Assembly: GCA_025201705.1 (NCBI GenBank)
Contig: MU616655.1
Coordinates: 30,500-54,515 of the forward strand
DNA length: 24,016 nucleotides
Reading direction: 5' to 3'
Origin: Dissophora ornata
Taxonomy: Eukaryota; Mortierellomycota; Mortierellomycetes; Mortierellales; Mortierellaceae
Shown: positions 7,924 to 18,598 of the stretch, in pieces
Numbering within the stretch: position 1 is the first letter of the stretch
Layout: every line of letters starts with the position of its first letter
Notes under the pieces: generated by a model
Databases searched by the model: none
What the model was told of the DNA's origin: nothing
The model's input: the letters and a program-made list of their open reading frames with translations, nothing else
Translations under genes and position numbers: made by a program

Positions 7924-10900
7924 CTAGACGATGCGAACCGAGAGGGTTTCCCCTACCTCCTTCACGACCCTCGCCAAGACAATCAGCACCGCCACTGCCA
8001 CCAACACCAAGTCCATGATCAGCAACGTGCTCGCCTGCAACATAAACCTCGGTGCAAACACCTTCCATACCATCAAGTGTCTCCTAAACATCCCACCCGT
8101 GAAAAACATATTGGCCACCAACACCAATGACTGATGCATCATCATCATCAGACATAACCGTGTCAGATCCGGGAACAACACAATCTTGCCCAACTTGTCG
8201 GCCTTGGGTGGGAACTTCCACAACACCACCAGAGGTAATGCGGTCGCACAGATCACGAACGGACCCAGTGTGTTTACAATCACCAACAATGGCGAGAAAA
8301 AGTAGTTGAGTGTCGGGACACCAATAAACGCTGACGACCATTGGATCGAGGACAATGTTGCTTGATGACCAGTCGCAAAGAAGAACAGGTTGCCCATTAG
8401 CGACAGCACAACCGTTGGCAAAAGTAGGTTCAATGTTGGTGGCTTTGAGTGCTTGGACAGTGCTGCTGCTGCGATAGACTCTGCAGACGTCGCTGCTGCT
8501 GCCTCAGGGACTTTGATCCCATCCTCGCCAACTCGAGCCGCTAGAGCCTCTGTCTCGGCTTGGATCCTTTCTACGACGCCCTGTTGCCAGACAGCAAAGT
8601 CGGCGTCTCTCCAGATATCCACCAACTCGATCAGACACGAGATTTGAGCCAACCCCACCGACAACACAATCGCTCCAAGAGGCTTTTGGGTCAAGATCAC
8701 AAACAGGAAGAGCATCGTCAACGCTAGGTAGTAGCTAGTTCCAAAGGCGTTGGCGTAGCCAAGGATATAAACCCTGCGCTGTGTCGCTGGAGCGCTAGGC
8801 GTGGTCGATGCCTTGTTTCGTTTGTTTGGGGTTGGGGTTGGGGTGTTGTTGCCTTCCACCGGCACATCAACTGTCCGAACATCCATGCACAAGGGGCTCG
8901 ACCACCACGCCGCAGGACCCACGACCAAAGCAAAGCCAAATGCGATCCGGACCAGCGTTGTCTTTATCCACATGTACTGCCCGCTTTGGTGCACTCCTGC
9001 CATCAATGGCTCAAACGTGTTGCCCACGTTTGCATTCCTGGATCCGTCCGATTTCGAGCCTTCAAAGTCCAGGACTGCATAGACTGTTCCGAGAATGATT
9101 CCGATGCGAAGACCAAAGTCGATCCAGATCAAGGCGATTCCATGCATAGAGTTCGTACCGTTGAACAGCCGTCTGATCAAATAGGGCGTAATAGCCCCAC
9201 TCGCCACCAGCATCACCAACGACCACTGCGAGGGGACAGATTGCTGAGCCGAGGCATAGAATGTGGGATGGCAAAGATCCCCTTGCTCTTCACGGCACAC
9301 GGTCGACGCTGACAAGATTCGTGTCATGACCATGAACGACAATGTCAAGAGCACAGCCTTGTTTCTCGCCACCTTGTCCGGGACGCGCAACGAGAACAAT
9401 AGGCCGATGACACCAAAAGTCTGCAAGAATCCAATCACGAACGTGCTCTCGTGGACAATATAAGAGTTGGACGCAAATATCAGGCAATTGACAAAGATGA
9501 ACAGACAGGCCAGGAATCCAGACAGTGGGGGCCACCGAATCGAGCGCAAAATATTCCAGCTCTCCTTCTTGGCGAACGACTTGCTGTGCAAGATCATGCT
9601 CAGTAGAAAGCCAAGGGCTGAGAAGGTTGCTATCGAGAAGATCATGATATCGACCAGTCCCACCGATGAGTCCTGGATAACCTGGATTTTGAGAAACAGC
9701 GGCTTCAAGTATCTCGCTGCTCCGATCCCCAAAAGCGTTCCACCGGCCAGGAACCGTTCCAGGTTGGGTGGCATTCCTACAGCTCGGAAGACAGTAATAT
9801 GCAACAGCAAACAAAAGCAGCTGACCAGCAAGATTCCTCCACCGGCTGCCATCAGGGGCACATCAAAGTGTGCCCAGATTCTCTTGCATGAGCTCAGTGA
9901 GGTCCTGAGGTAGTCGGAATAAAGTCGTAGTGCCTGAACCAAATTCTCTGTGCTCTGTTGACGACGATCCTGTCCAATTTCCTTCATAAACATCTCTGCG
10001 TGGTCAAAAAGCGCACCAAACTCCATCTGCATCGCTAGCGCAATATCCGAGGTAGGGTTAAGGTCCATGTAGGATGCAAAATATGTCGATACCTGCGCCG
10101 CGTTCAAGCGCATCGCCCTCAACAGATCTCTGATGGCCTGTTCTGGCTTCTTGGCAGACAAGAACAGTTCCGGGATCACGGATCCCAAGTTGTTGAATGG
10201 GATTGGTAGACCCAGCAACAGCGACAGTGTTGGAACCAGATCGATCTGCGTCACAGTCCTGTAGACGTTTCCTCCTACTGGCTTGGTATACTGCAACATG
10301 TCGCCCAAGGAGAACCGATCTAGGAGATTGGCGTTGACTAGTTTCCGCTTGGAGTAGATCACCAAGCCAGCCTCAACCTCGTCATCACTATCCCCGCCAT
10401 GATCGCCGTGTCCGTTCATGCCATGGTCTCCCATGATCACGACCAAGGTATCGTCCGAGACACTCTTGATGACCTTCTCCAACTGCTCATTCATCTGCGC
10501 CAGCTTGATCTCCATGTGCGGATCGTTCGGTCCGAAGGTATGTCCGCAGTGATCGACTCCCAGGAAGTGCGCAATCAACAGATCCCATTTAGAGACATCC
10601 TCCAGCGCAGGGCCCAGAGCCTTTATGACTCCATTGTCGAGTGTGTCCAGATCGTGGGTATCCAGGGACGGGAACGCATGCGAGTTATTGACTGTGAGAA
10701 CGTTGGGGAATAGTCCGGTCCAGGTATCATCGCCCATGAACAATACCCTATCCTGACCCCTCGACGCCTCAAACTGAGAGAGCCAATTGTCCTCCTTGAG
10801 CGCCGACGAGGCAAAGTTGGATCCTGCATCAATGATGGTCGGGAGTGTTCCTGTGGTCAATGCCTTGAGCCGCTGCAAGGTCGTTGTTGGCGGATCAGCG

Positions 10901-11521
10901 ACGAACTGAAAAACGAGTGTGTTGTCAGGCTGTTTCTCGAGAAGGTTATGGATGACCGGGAGTTTGTTGAGATAGTACGGTTCAGGTCCGTCTGGCAAAT
11001 CGTGATGAGGAACTACGAAGCTGGGAGAGTGAACAAAACGCCGAGGGTTATGATCAGATCATTGAAACACGCCGCCTGTAGACAGAAGAAGCAGCAAGCC
11101 AACTTATGCCGTACTCGAACCGCAAGGCATCAATAACAATGACAACAGCCTTCTTGTACTGCTGTGGGTACCAGCACTCCTGCTGTCCACGTCCGCTGCC
11201 ATGGTGATTGAACAACGATTCATCCACGTTTGTGTTGTTGCATTCGCTCTTGGAATCAAGTACGGATCGCGAGAGGAGGAATCCGCGGGTGAAGAGGTAG
11301 ATGGCCCCGACGTGGATCAGGAAGACCCAGAGGAGCAGCTTGGCCAGACGCGTGCTTGGCGAGCGTTCCTTCAACATGCTTTCTTTTGATTTTGAATTGT
11401 TGCTGTCGTTGCTGCGATTTGATTGCGATGCTGTCGATGTAGCTGTGCGGGAGCGTATTGAGGGTGGGATGGCAGTGGCAGCAGCCTGTGGCTGGCCCTG
11501 GGGAGGTGTCCGGAGTGCCAT
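7924..11521 (-). CDS. GPI13: GPI ethanolamine phosphate transferase 3 (PIG-O/Gpi13), two exons, 1167 aa
   Basis: Exons run 11521-11115 and 11020-7924 on the minus strand; the 94-bp intron (GTACGG...CTCCCAG) joins TTC GA|C and restores DALRFDFVVPHHDLPDGPEP. The enzyme moves phosphoethanolamine from phosphatidylethanolamine to the third mannose of the GPI precursor in the ER, the step before attachment to protein. Visible signs: one N-terminal membrane segment (about 59-83); alkaline-phosphatase-fold metal site VVIVIDALRFD (Asp131); catalytic Thr region DPPTTTLQRLKALTTG (about 178-193); GDDTW; GVDHCGHTFGP (about 291-301); VIMGDHGMNGHGDHGG; then many membrane segments from about 525, including the family's TGHQATLSSIQW near the C-terminus. 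The start MALRTPP is preferred over an upstream in-frame ATG because it leaves a short tail before the membrane segment. The promoter must lie in the 180 bp before the Atos gene's end. Confidence 0.95.
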
Positions 11522-11701
11522 GGAGGATAGATGGGCACGGACGGGAGGCGATTGACGACGAAGGAACGTTGCGAGGATGCAGCAACAGAAGCAATATTCA
11601 AGTACACTGTATTGAGTGGCTCTTGCGCCTGCGGAAAAACATTTATTACTGGACTCCACATTATCCACAACTGTACAAGAGGACAGTCTACGAGAGCTTG
11701 C

Positions 11702-14700
11702 TCAGATGCCCAATATGTGGCTGCTCTCCTTGCGGCTCATGGTTCCAGGGCCAAAGTACAACGACGACTCCTTGGGGTGGTAGGGCGTGGACAAGGGCGA
11801 CGATGTCGAGCTAGTGCTGGATCCCCCGCCAAGCATAGGTGAGAGACCAGGAGATTTGAGCGTGGGAGCATTTCCGATCTGCATACTGGACGGGATCCCA
11901 TCGACAGCTCTGTTCAGGGGGGAGCTCAGCGGTCCAGCCATCCCTGGTTTTCTAGAGCCAGAAGACATGTGGTATGGAATTGCGATCTGGTCCATGTCCA
12001 CATCCATGTCCATATCCTGCATGTCCGTGTCCAAGCTCTGACTTTCGAGCGCCCTACTATTAAAGGGTTGACCGTCAAAATTGAATCGGGGTCGATACGC
12101 CAAGGATGAATCATAGGTCCCATGTGGGCGCGATGGGTTAGAGTAGTCTTTGTCCAATCCGAGGCCGAGGCCAAGGCCGAGACCTCGCGACGAAGACTGC
12201 AGCAGATCGTCGCCGTCCATAGAAAGATCCATGACCGAGTTTTGCTCCATCTTCCGCCTGCTCCCGCTAAAGGATACCTCGCCTTTACGCATCTTGACAT
12301 ATCTCTCTTCCAGGCTCTTTGGCGCTGTTGGTGTCAGTTCGCTCGCATTGACCGCCGGCGTAGAGAGTATTTGTTTCGTTCCATGACTGCAGATCGTCCT
12401 CGACCCCAGACCGAGACCCTCCAGAACCACCCGCAGCGATTCCTTGCCATCGGGGACGCGGTTCGCAAAGACGACGCGAATGCTGCGATACAGGTATACG
12501 TATCCTGGAGCAGGGCAACAGAACTGCAGGTGGATCGCGTAGCGCAATGTTCCCCCGTTGTTGGCATTGGACGTTACTGGACCCATGCCAGGGCTAGTGG
12601 AGTAGTATTTCTGCCGCAGAAACGTCTTGGTGCCTGCAGGCATGTCTGTGAAATCATAGGGCACTAAAAATACCTTGACCACTGTCTTGTTCGGATTTTT
12701 GATCATGACCTGAACCTGCCCACGCAAAGGGATACGCATACCGCCAGGCATTCGTGCGAAACGGCGCGATCCCCGGAATCCGTTATCCAGATCCAAGTTC
12801 CCGACATATGGCAATACAGGGTCATCTTGCGCTGTCAAGAATGAGTGAGCCAAGCTTGAACTAGAGCCAAGAGAATGGGCCATGTTGATGCTTGATGACA
12901 GGTATGAACTCAGGGCAGGCGAGCTCGCAAAAGATCCGAGTGAATGGTGCGACGGACTGGTTGAGATATGGTGTCCGAAGGAATGGGCTGCCTTGGGCTG
13001 AGAAGAGTGTGCAGAGTGAGCGTAATGAAGCTGGTGCTGGTGAGAGTGGGAGTGAGAAAGGGAGTGGTGGTGTTGATGATGGTGGGCGGTGTGATGACTT
13101 CCGTGGTGACTAGAGGAGCTCTCGTAGTCATAGAAGACTGCTGGGAACTCTAGTTGGACATGCTTGGGACATCGCAGCTTTGGAGGACAGTCCTTGTAGT
13201 CCTGGTTAGCCAAAACGCCAATCTGCGCAGTGAATATTAACGGCTTGGATGGTAACGTTGACATCCGTCCAGACAAGATCGATTCCTCATAGGACCCGAC
13301 CAGCGAACCAAACAAATCTCCGTGAGGCAAAGAGGACGGGTTCAGGGAACTCCTACGAAGATACGTAGCACGTGTGGGAGATTGTCCGAGGGGCGGTTTG
13401 CTCATCTGGTTCTCAGCATGTCTTTGCTCTTGAAGGGAACCCCGCCGGCGAAAATGATCAGAGGACTGATAAGAAGACGTGTTTCCTGTATCATCGTCAA
13501 GCGACAATTCCGGATCACGTTCAATTGTGGTCGACAATGGGCTTTGTGGCCTGGTGGGATCCGGTGAGTCATCATTACAGGTCATGACGATCGAGAGTCG
13601 CGAGGATCTCCTGCGTGTAATAACGTGGGTCAATGGCGATGTCGAGAATGGTGTGTGAACATGGTGGTACTGTTGTGGAAAAAATGGTGGGCTTTGTTGA
13701 AGGGGAGAAGGACGTTTCCGTTGTCGGTGTGGAGCAGATCCTGCGCTGGTCGGCGTCCTTTCCTGCTCTGATTCTGGTGAGGGTGATGACGGTGCAGGCT
13801 GTTCGCCTATACTCGCCTTTCTTGGGAGGGGGATTGATAGTGGTGGAGATGGCGGCGGAGGAAACTGATATGACTGCATCCTCTCTTTGTTTAGCGGGCT
13901 AGAATCCGTCCTGGTCTCATGCTTTGGTAGCAAGGACTCCTGTAGCACGCTCTTATATGGCTGCTCCTGTCGTTCATTGACGATAGCATTGTGAAGTTGA
14001 GTTCTTGGTGAAGAGAGGGAGGAAAACAACATATCGCTATTTCTCTTCAAGGACTGAAGTTGAGCGCGGAATTGGTCCTCAGAACTTGACGCTGCCACCG
14101 AGGACAGCTGATCTTTCTGCTCAGGAATGGAAGGTTGCGAGGGTCTGGTGGACATGTCCTCGCTTTTCGGGATAGTGGTCTGCCCTGTCTTCAAGTCCAA
14201 TGATTTTGGCGAGCCACCGGGTACTGCATTTGGAGGGATCATTGAAGATATATCTGCCTTGACTGGCTGTGAGATGGAAGTCCACGATCCCAGGTTTTTT
14301 TGCTGGCGCCTGGCAGCAGAGTCAGACGCGTCAGTCGAGCTCGATGCTTTTCTCCGATGATGCCGTTTCTTCTGAATTTTGGTAGAGTCCTGAAAGTTCT
14401 CGGGTCGTATCCTTCCTCCCACAGATTCGTCGTACATTCCTGTCACCCGCACAAACCCCCATTGCACATGCGATGCTTCAAAGTTGATCACCTTAAGCGA
14501 CGCCGAGTTCACAAACTCGAGTGGCAAGGTCGATTTTAACGAGGCGGTGAAAGATGAGTAACGCTCTTCCAAAGAGTCGGTAATAGGTGCGTCTCCCAGG
14601 TCATCCTGACTGTTGAACGGCGTCCTATCCTGGCGCGATTGCGTGATATCCTCGTGCGCCGAAGTGACAGAGTAAGCAAGGTCAGACTTGGTCAGCTTTG

Positions 14701-15960
14701 TCTGGTCGTCGAAGGACGTAAGACAGTTCTGTAACGGCAAGGATCGGATCTGGGTATACAGGGACTGCAGTAGAAGCACGAGATCTGTTGTGTCCTTGGG
14801 GTGCGCCGATGCGGATGAGGCTGAGGCTGGGGTCGAGGGCGAGCGCATGGACTGAGGCTGCAAATGCTTGGCCATGGGGGAGAGGTATCCGGTATATGGA
14901 CTCTTTGCTCTAGATAGGGGTATTTAAACACATGAAAGGGAAGGGAAAGATAGGTGGGCCAGAATGGGGACCATGTGCACAAGAACAACAAAGCGACGAC
15001 AAGGGAAAGATTAGCAACCTGCTCAACTGCGAATCACGCGAGACGGACATTATTTTGGGTCATGTCATGGCCCGTCTCGTCTGCGTGTCAGCACAAGCAG
15101 GGAAAGGGAACAACAGAACGCACATCCAATCATTGCGCGTTACCTGGCAGAGTCGGCCATTGAGGCCATCGGACTTGATGCTGGCGCAGCAGCTGGTGTA
15201 TACGAGATGACCCATCGCTCCAGCAGAGCATGCTGAGCAGTATGCAAGATGTTGACGTGCACAGGCGTGCTGCTGCGCCAGAGATCCATGTCCTGGAGGA
15301 CCATCTCCAAGTTCTGCTGTTGCAGCAGTGACGAGTTGTTGCCGCTGCTGTCCGCGTTGGAAGGAACGGCCGATCCTGTGCCCAAGACCGCGGTCTGGCT
15401 GAAGGTCAGCGTTGGGGAGACTGTTCTTGCTTTGATGATAATCTGCCCAATCTTGGATATGAACTCCATAACAGCTGGGTCCGGACCGGACGGGGTGTTG
15501 AGGTGTGCATGACTGTGGCTGTGGCTACAATCACGACTAGGGCCATGGCCGTAGTGGTGTTGAGGCGGCGGGTATATCTGACGTTGCTCGTGATGGGCGA
15601 GATGCTGCTGCTGCTGCTGAAGTTCCTGGTAAGAGCGCACACCTGCCCCCTGGTCGCAGAGAGGATGTGGATCGGCTGCTGAGGCAGCGGGTGTCCCCGC
15701 GAAGATCGCAGAGGGCTGCAGAGCACCAAAGATGGCGTTCGGGGTGGGCATTGGGTCTAGAAAAAAGGGTGTCAGAAGGGGCACGGTGGTCAGACAAAGG
15801 GTTTGGTGTGCTTGAATAGTTCGCATTTGCTCTTGAAGAAAGCGCACCCTTCCCCCCCCCTCTATGTATTGCAGAACCCCTTTGCTCCCCCAAATGCTTG
15901 CATGGCAGTCTTATGCCCTTGCTAGGTCCCTTTGTCAGGCAATGCAGTACATAAGCGATC

Positions 15961-15992
<32 letters not shown>

Positions 15993-16595
15993 GACATACA
16001 TATGGATGTAAAAAGAAAATAAACAACAACAAAACAACACCCACAACAAATATCTCGATGCATGTTAAAGCACCTCGCTAATCTTACCCTTGAAAACAGG
16101 TGATGGGTTCTGAACAAGAGGAGACCCAGGGAGGAGCTTTGTTCGATCGGGAGAGAGTTTGCTACTGGAAAGAGGCTGTGATTGAGAAGGACAATCGGAC
16201 TCGAGGTGATCCTGGTGCTGAGGATACGAGCACTGCTGCTGCTGCTGGGTTTTCCAAAGTTGAGGGCAACGGGCACTGTTATTGCTTGCGGTGAGGCTGC
16301 TGGTAGCAAGGCAGGGACTATTTCTGGTCAGGCTGGAGAATGGCTCTGCGACAGGGGCTGATGCAGGGGTAGAAAGTGAGGAATGGGACAAGGCTGCCCA
16401 GGAGATTGCGGGGAGCTGGGGGGAGGAGGAGTGACTGAGAAGGGAGTGTGTATGACCTGCGGCGCTGTTTCCTCCGTTGTTGGTATTGCTGGTGGTGTTG
16501 CTGTTGGTGAGGTGATTGAGGTTGTTGTTGTTGTTGTTGATGCCACTGTTGCTGTTGGTGACGACGGGAGTGCGTGGGGGAGTGGGGACGGGCAT
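11702..16595 (-). CDS. Atos/FAM214-family protein with N-terminal HORMA-like region (three exons, 1442 aa)
   Basis: Exons run 16595-16088, 15756-15144 and 14909-11702. Intron 1 (331 bp) goes from GTAAGA to a CTGAC branch point and TTTTTTCTAG; intron 2 (234 bp) from GTAACG to CTATCTAG; both phases match (G|AC, AG|A). Residues 1-169 are Ser/Asn/Gln-rich. About 262-440 contains EFISKIGQIIIKART, ALLERWVISYTP and LVLLLQSLYTQIRSLPLQ, the layout of the Atg13 HORMA domain. The Atos conserved domain (DUF4210) lies at about 905-970: GSYEESILSGRMSTLPSKPL and FTAQIGVL. A His-rich insert follows. The second Atos domain ('chromosome segregation' family) is at about 1070-1210: PYVGNLDL, VMIKNPNKTVVKVFLVPYDF, DMPAGTKTFLRQK, RVVFANRVPDG. 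Animal relatives are nuclear regulators of transcription; the fungal role is unclear. Exon 3 alone could be read as a shorter protein from the ATG at 14875. The frame is open far upstream of 16595, so the start is not certain. Confidence 0.85.
15961..15988. repeat. Poly(A) tract of 28, inside intron 1 of the Atos gene
   Basis: Twenty-eight A on the plus strand read as U(28) in the Atos pre-mRNA, within the 331-bp first intron. It helps explain why this intron is longer than the 85-110 bp usual elsewhere in the window. The exact length may be affected by sequencing error. Confidence 0.9.
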
Positions 16596-17635
16596 GGTTG
16601 AGAGAAGATCGCAGCTAGACCCGCGTGGAGGACATGGTAGCGACTTTCGGTATGCGGGCGAGAGGAGTGGGGGGGGAATAATAAAGAAGAGGAACAACCG
16701 CAAAGAGAGAGAGAGAGTGAGAGAGGAGGATTGAGGTAGGGTTGGAACAGTGTGGCAATGTGGTAATGGCAATGGTGGTGGTCGCCTGTGTGCGAGAAAA
16801 GAAAAAGAAGAGGGAAAGAGGAGGCACAGGTTGTGACAGCGACAAGACCTGTCCGAGACAGGACAAAGAAGAAGAAAAAAAAAAAAAAGGCCGCATGCCA
16901 CACCACAATGACACACACTCGTGCGTGCGTGTGTAACCGCGAGCAAGAAAAAAAAACAATCGCGAACAACAGAAACGAAGCGAACGAAACAAGTGAGACT
17001 GCCAGATCGCTGTTGCTGTCGCTGTCGAGTGATAAGTGACAAGTGACAGGAAGCAAGAAGCCAAGAACGGCGACCACATGGCTCATGGTGCTCTGTTACC
17101 CGACTGATCTGCGACACCGTCATGTGCGCCACTCGTCTCTCCCTCTTTCCCTCTCTCCCTGCGCAATGCCCCTCTGCCCCTCTGTGACCGTGGGATCCTC
17201 CTCCTGCACCCCCCTCGCCGTGCTGCAGGGCCTGTGCACGCCCTGTGGCGAACAGACATTTCCTCGCTTGGCCCAGTGCCTGTCTCCCCGTGACCACTAT
17301 TGCAAGAGATAATACGCACCAGCCCGGTCTCTTCTGGAACGCGTGCTGCCGCAACAATCCTGCTGCCCACAACCACCACACACTACCCGACCATGCATGC
17401 TCTTTGCCTCCATTGAAACGTGAAATAACACTCACTATAAATAACTCCTCGCCGCACTGGCACTCTCACCCGATGCTTTTAGATTGCCTGCCGCACTGGC
17501 ATCCTTCTGGCCCTCATAGCTGCAAGCTCTACAAAGAACAATCGTCCTATCCTAGAATTGAGTGCTTTTACTCTCTCCATCACTCGCTTCCTTCCTCCAC
17601 CCCTCTACCCCTCCAGCACCCCAGCTTCTCGCAAC
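16596..17635. promoter_or_regulatory. Divergent intergenic region between Atos and GPI-protein genes
   Basis: About 1.04 kb separates the two start codons. The half next to the Atos gene is purine-rich on the plus strand (pyrimidine-rich in that gene's leader), with GA runs near 16700-16730 and A runs near 16875-16888. Around 17027-17047 the related words 'gtgataagtgac' and 'aagtgacagg' repeat, including a GATA core. Long open frames seen here on both strands follow from the skewed composition; none shows a recognisable domain. A TATA box at 17436 belongs to the right-hand gene. I see no RNA gene. Confidence 0.6.
17436..17443 (+). promoter_or_regulatory. TATA box (TATAAATA) of the GPI-anchored protein gene
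   Basis: A perfect TATAAATA stands in 'actcactataaataactcc' 193 bp before the ATG at 17636. The stretch between them is rich in C and T, as is common in fungal leaders of well-expressed genes. The predicted start of transcription would be about 30 bp downstream, giving a leader of about 160 bp. Confidence 0.55.
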
Positions 17636-18376
17636 ATGGTTGCATTCCGATCCAAGACACCTGGCAGGCTGCTGCTGCTTGTCCTCGTCCTCTCACTTCT
17701 CTTCGTTGTCCTTCCCAGCATCGTCCAGGCACAGGCCGACGATACGTCAGAGGAAGACACCTCAGACCCCACACCGAAACCCGCACCGGGACCGGCACTG
17801 GAACCGCCAAGCCCAGCAACAACAACCACCCTCCCAGCAATAACCACCAACCTAGCAGCAACAACAACAACCCCAGCTTATAATCCACTAGTCACCTCCC
17901 CAAAACACCCAACCGCCACATCCAATTCAGTTCCAGCTCGTGGCCCGCCAACAACGGGGCTACCCAACCCAATCTTCTCTACATCGGACGCATGTGTTGC
18001 GTGTCAAAAGGAATACTACACGATCCAAAACTGCTCTTCTCACCTCCCTCCTGCCGGTGTGAACTTGACTATGATCGTGCAGCTCCTGCCTTTCTATGGC
18101 TGCATGTGTCAGAACAATTACGTTGAAATCGATGCGCTTCAACAGTGTAGCAACTGTTTCCGATCGACAGGTCAGCAAGCCTTCCTAAGCCCACGGTTTT
18201 ATAACGTTACCAATCTGGGTGTCAAGTCCTTCAAGAAGGTCTGTGCGGCAACGGCCAACGGGAGTAGGGTCCCAAAGTCTGCTGGAGGCAGTGCATGGGA
18301 TGCTCTGAAGAGCTCTGGTAGCTGGATGGTCATTTCCATCATGGTGGTCGTCCTGCTCCCTCTGGGCAGCCTGTAG
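17636..18376 (+). CDS. Secreted cysteine-rich, probably GPI-anchored surface protein (246 aa)
   Basis: This is a single exon. The start at 17636 is chosen over an earlier in-frame ATG (17558) because it opens directly with a signal peptide: MVAFRSKTPGR, a hydrophobic core LLLLVLVLSLLFVVLPSIV, and a cleavage site near QAQA (about 32-34). Residues 35-115 are rich in Thr, Pro and Ser, typical of O-mannosylated stalks. Residues 119-204 hold eight cysteines spaced as C-x2-C, C, C-x-C, C-x2-C, C (DACVACQKEYYTIQNC, YGCMCQNNY, QCSNCF, KKVC). The C-terminus (about 229-246, WMVISIMVVVLLPLGSL) is hydrophobic with no following charge, and is preceded by small residues (SAGGSA), which fits a GPI-attachment signal. 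The cysteine pattern is not the CFEM one. Function is unknown; the likely location is the plasma membrane or cell wall. Confidence 0.8.
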   Translation: MVAFRSKTPGRLLLLVLVLSLLFVVLPSIVQAQADDTSEEDTSDPTPKPAPGPALEPPSPATTTTLPAITTNLAATTTTPAYNPLVTSPKHPTATSNSVPARGPPTTGLPNPIFSTSDACVACQKEYYTIQNCSSHLPPAGVNLTMIVQLLPFYGCMCQNNYVEIDALQQCSNCFRSTGQQAFLSPRFYNVTNLGVKSFKKVCAATANGSRVPKSAGGSAWDALKSSGSWMVISIMVVVLLPLGSL

Positions 18377-18598
18377 AACAACACCTCATAGTACACCCTT
18401 ACTCACTCTTCCACATGCCAGATACACATCTGTGTTCTGAATATGTTTCCCATCACACCCCCCTATTATTGCAATTAAACGCTGCATTGGCCAAGTTTTT
18501 AATGCGCGGCACATCTGTCTGTGCGCTGTACATGAAAGAGTACAGTTTCACTGAGAATGTGAAAGCTATAAACGGACAATTAAAAGCGAACAGTCTAT

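Noticed and set aside
9467..9913. Plus-strand frame of 148 codons inside the PIG-O gene
   Set aside because: It is antisense to the membrane region of PIG-O, with no sign of independent coding.
14692..14875. ATG at 14875 as the start of an independent Atos protein with a TATA-like TTTAAATA upstream
   Set aside because: A phase-matched intron (14910-15143, GTAACG to CTATCTAG) joins it to exon 2, and the joined protein restores HORMA-like landmarks split across the two frames. An internal start is still possible.
16328..17086. Long overlapping frames in the pyrimidine-rich divergent region
   Set aside because: Composition leaves few stop codons in several frames on both strands; they contain runs of F, L and S and no domain signs.
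16065..17435. 456-codon minus-strand open frame as a separate gene
   Set aside because: Only its last part, from 16595 to the donor at 16087, looks coding; the rest is low-complexity leader, and the terminal codons fall in intron 1.
17990..18250. CFEM domain in the secreted protein
   Set aside because: Eight cysteines are present, but the C-x-C and paired C-x2-C spacing does not follow the CFEM order.
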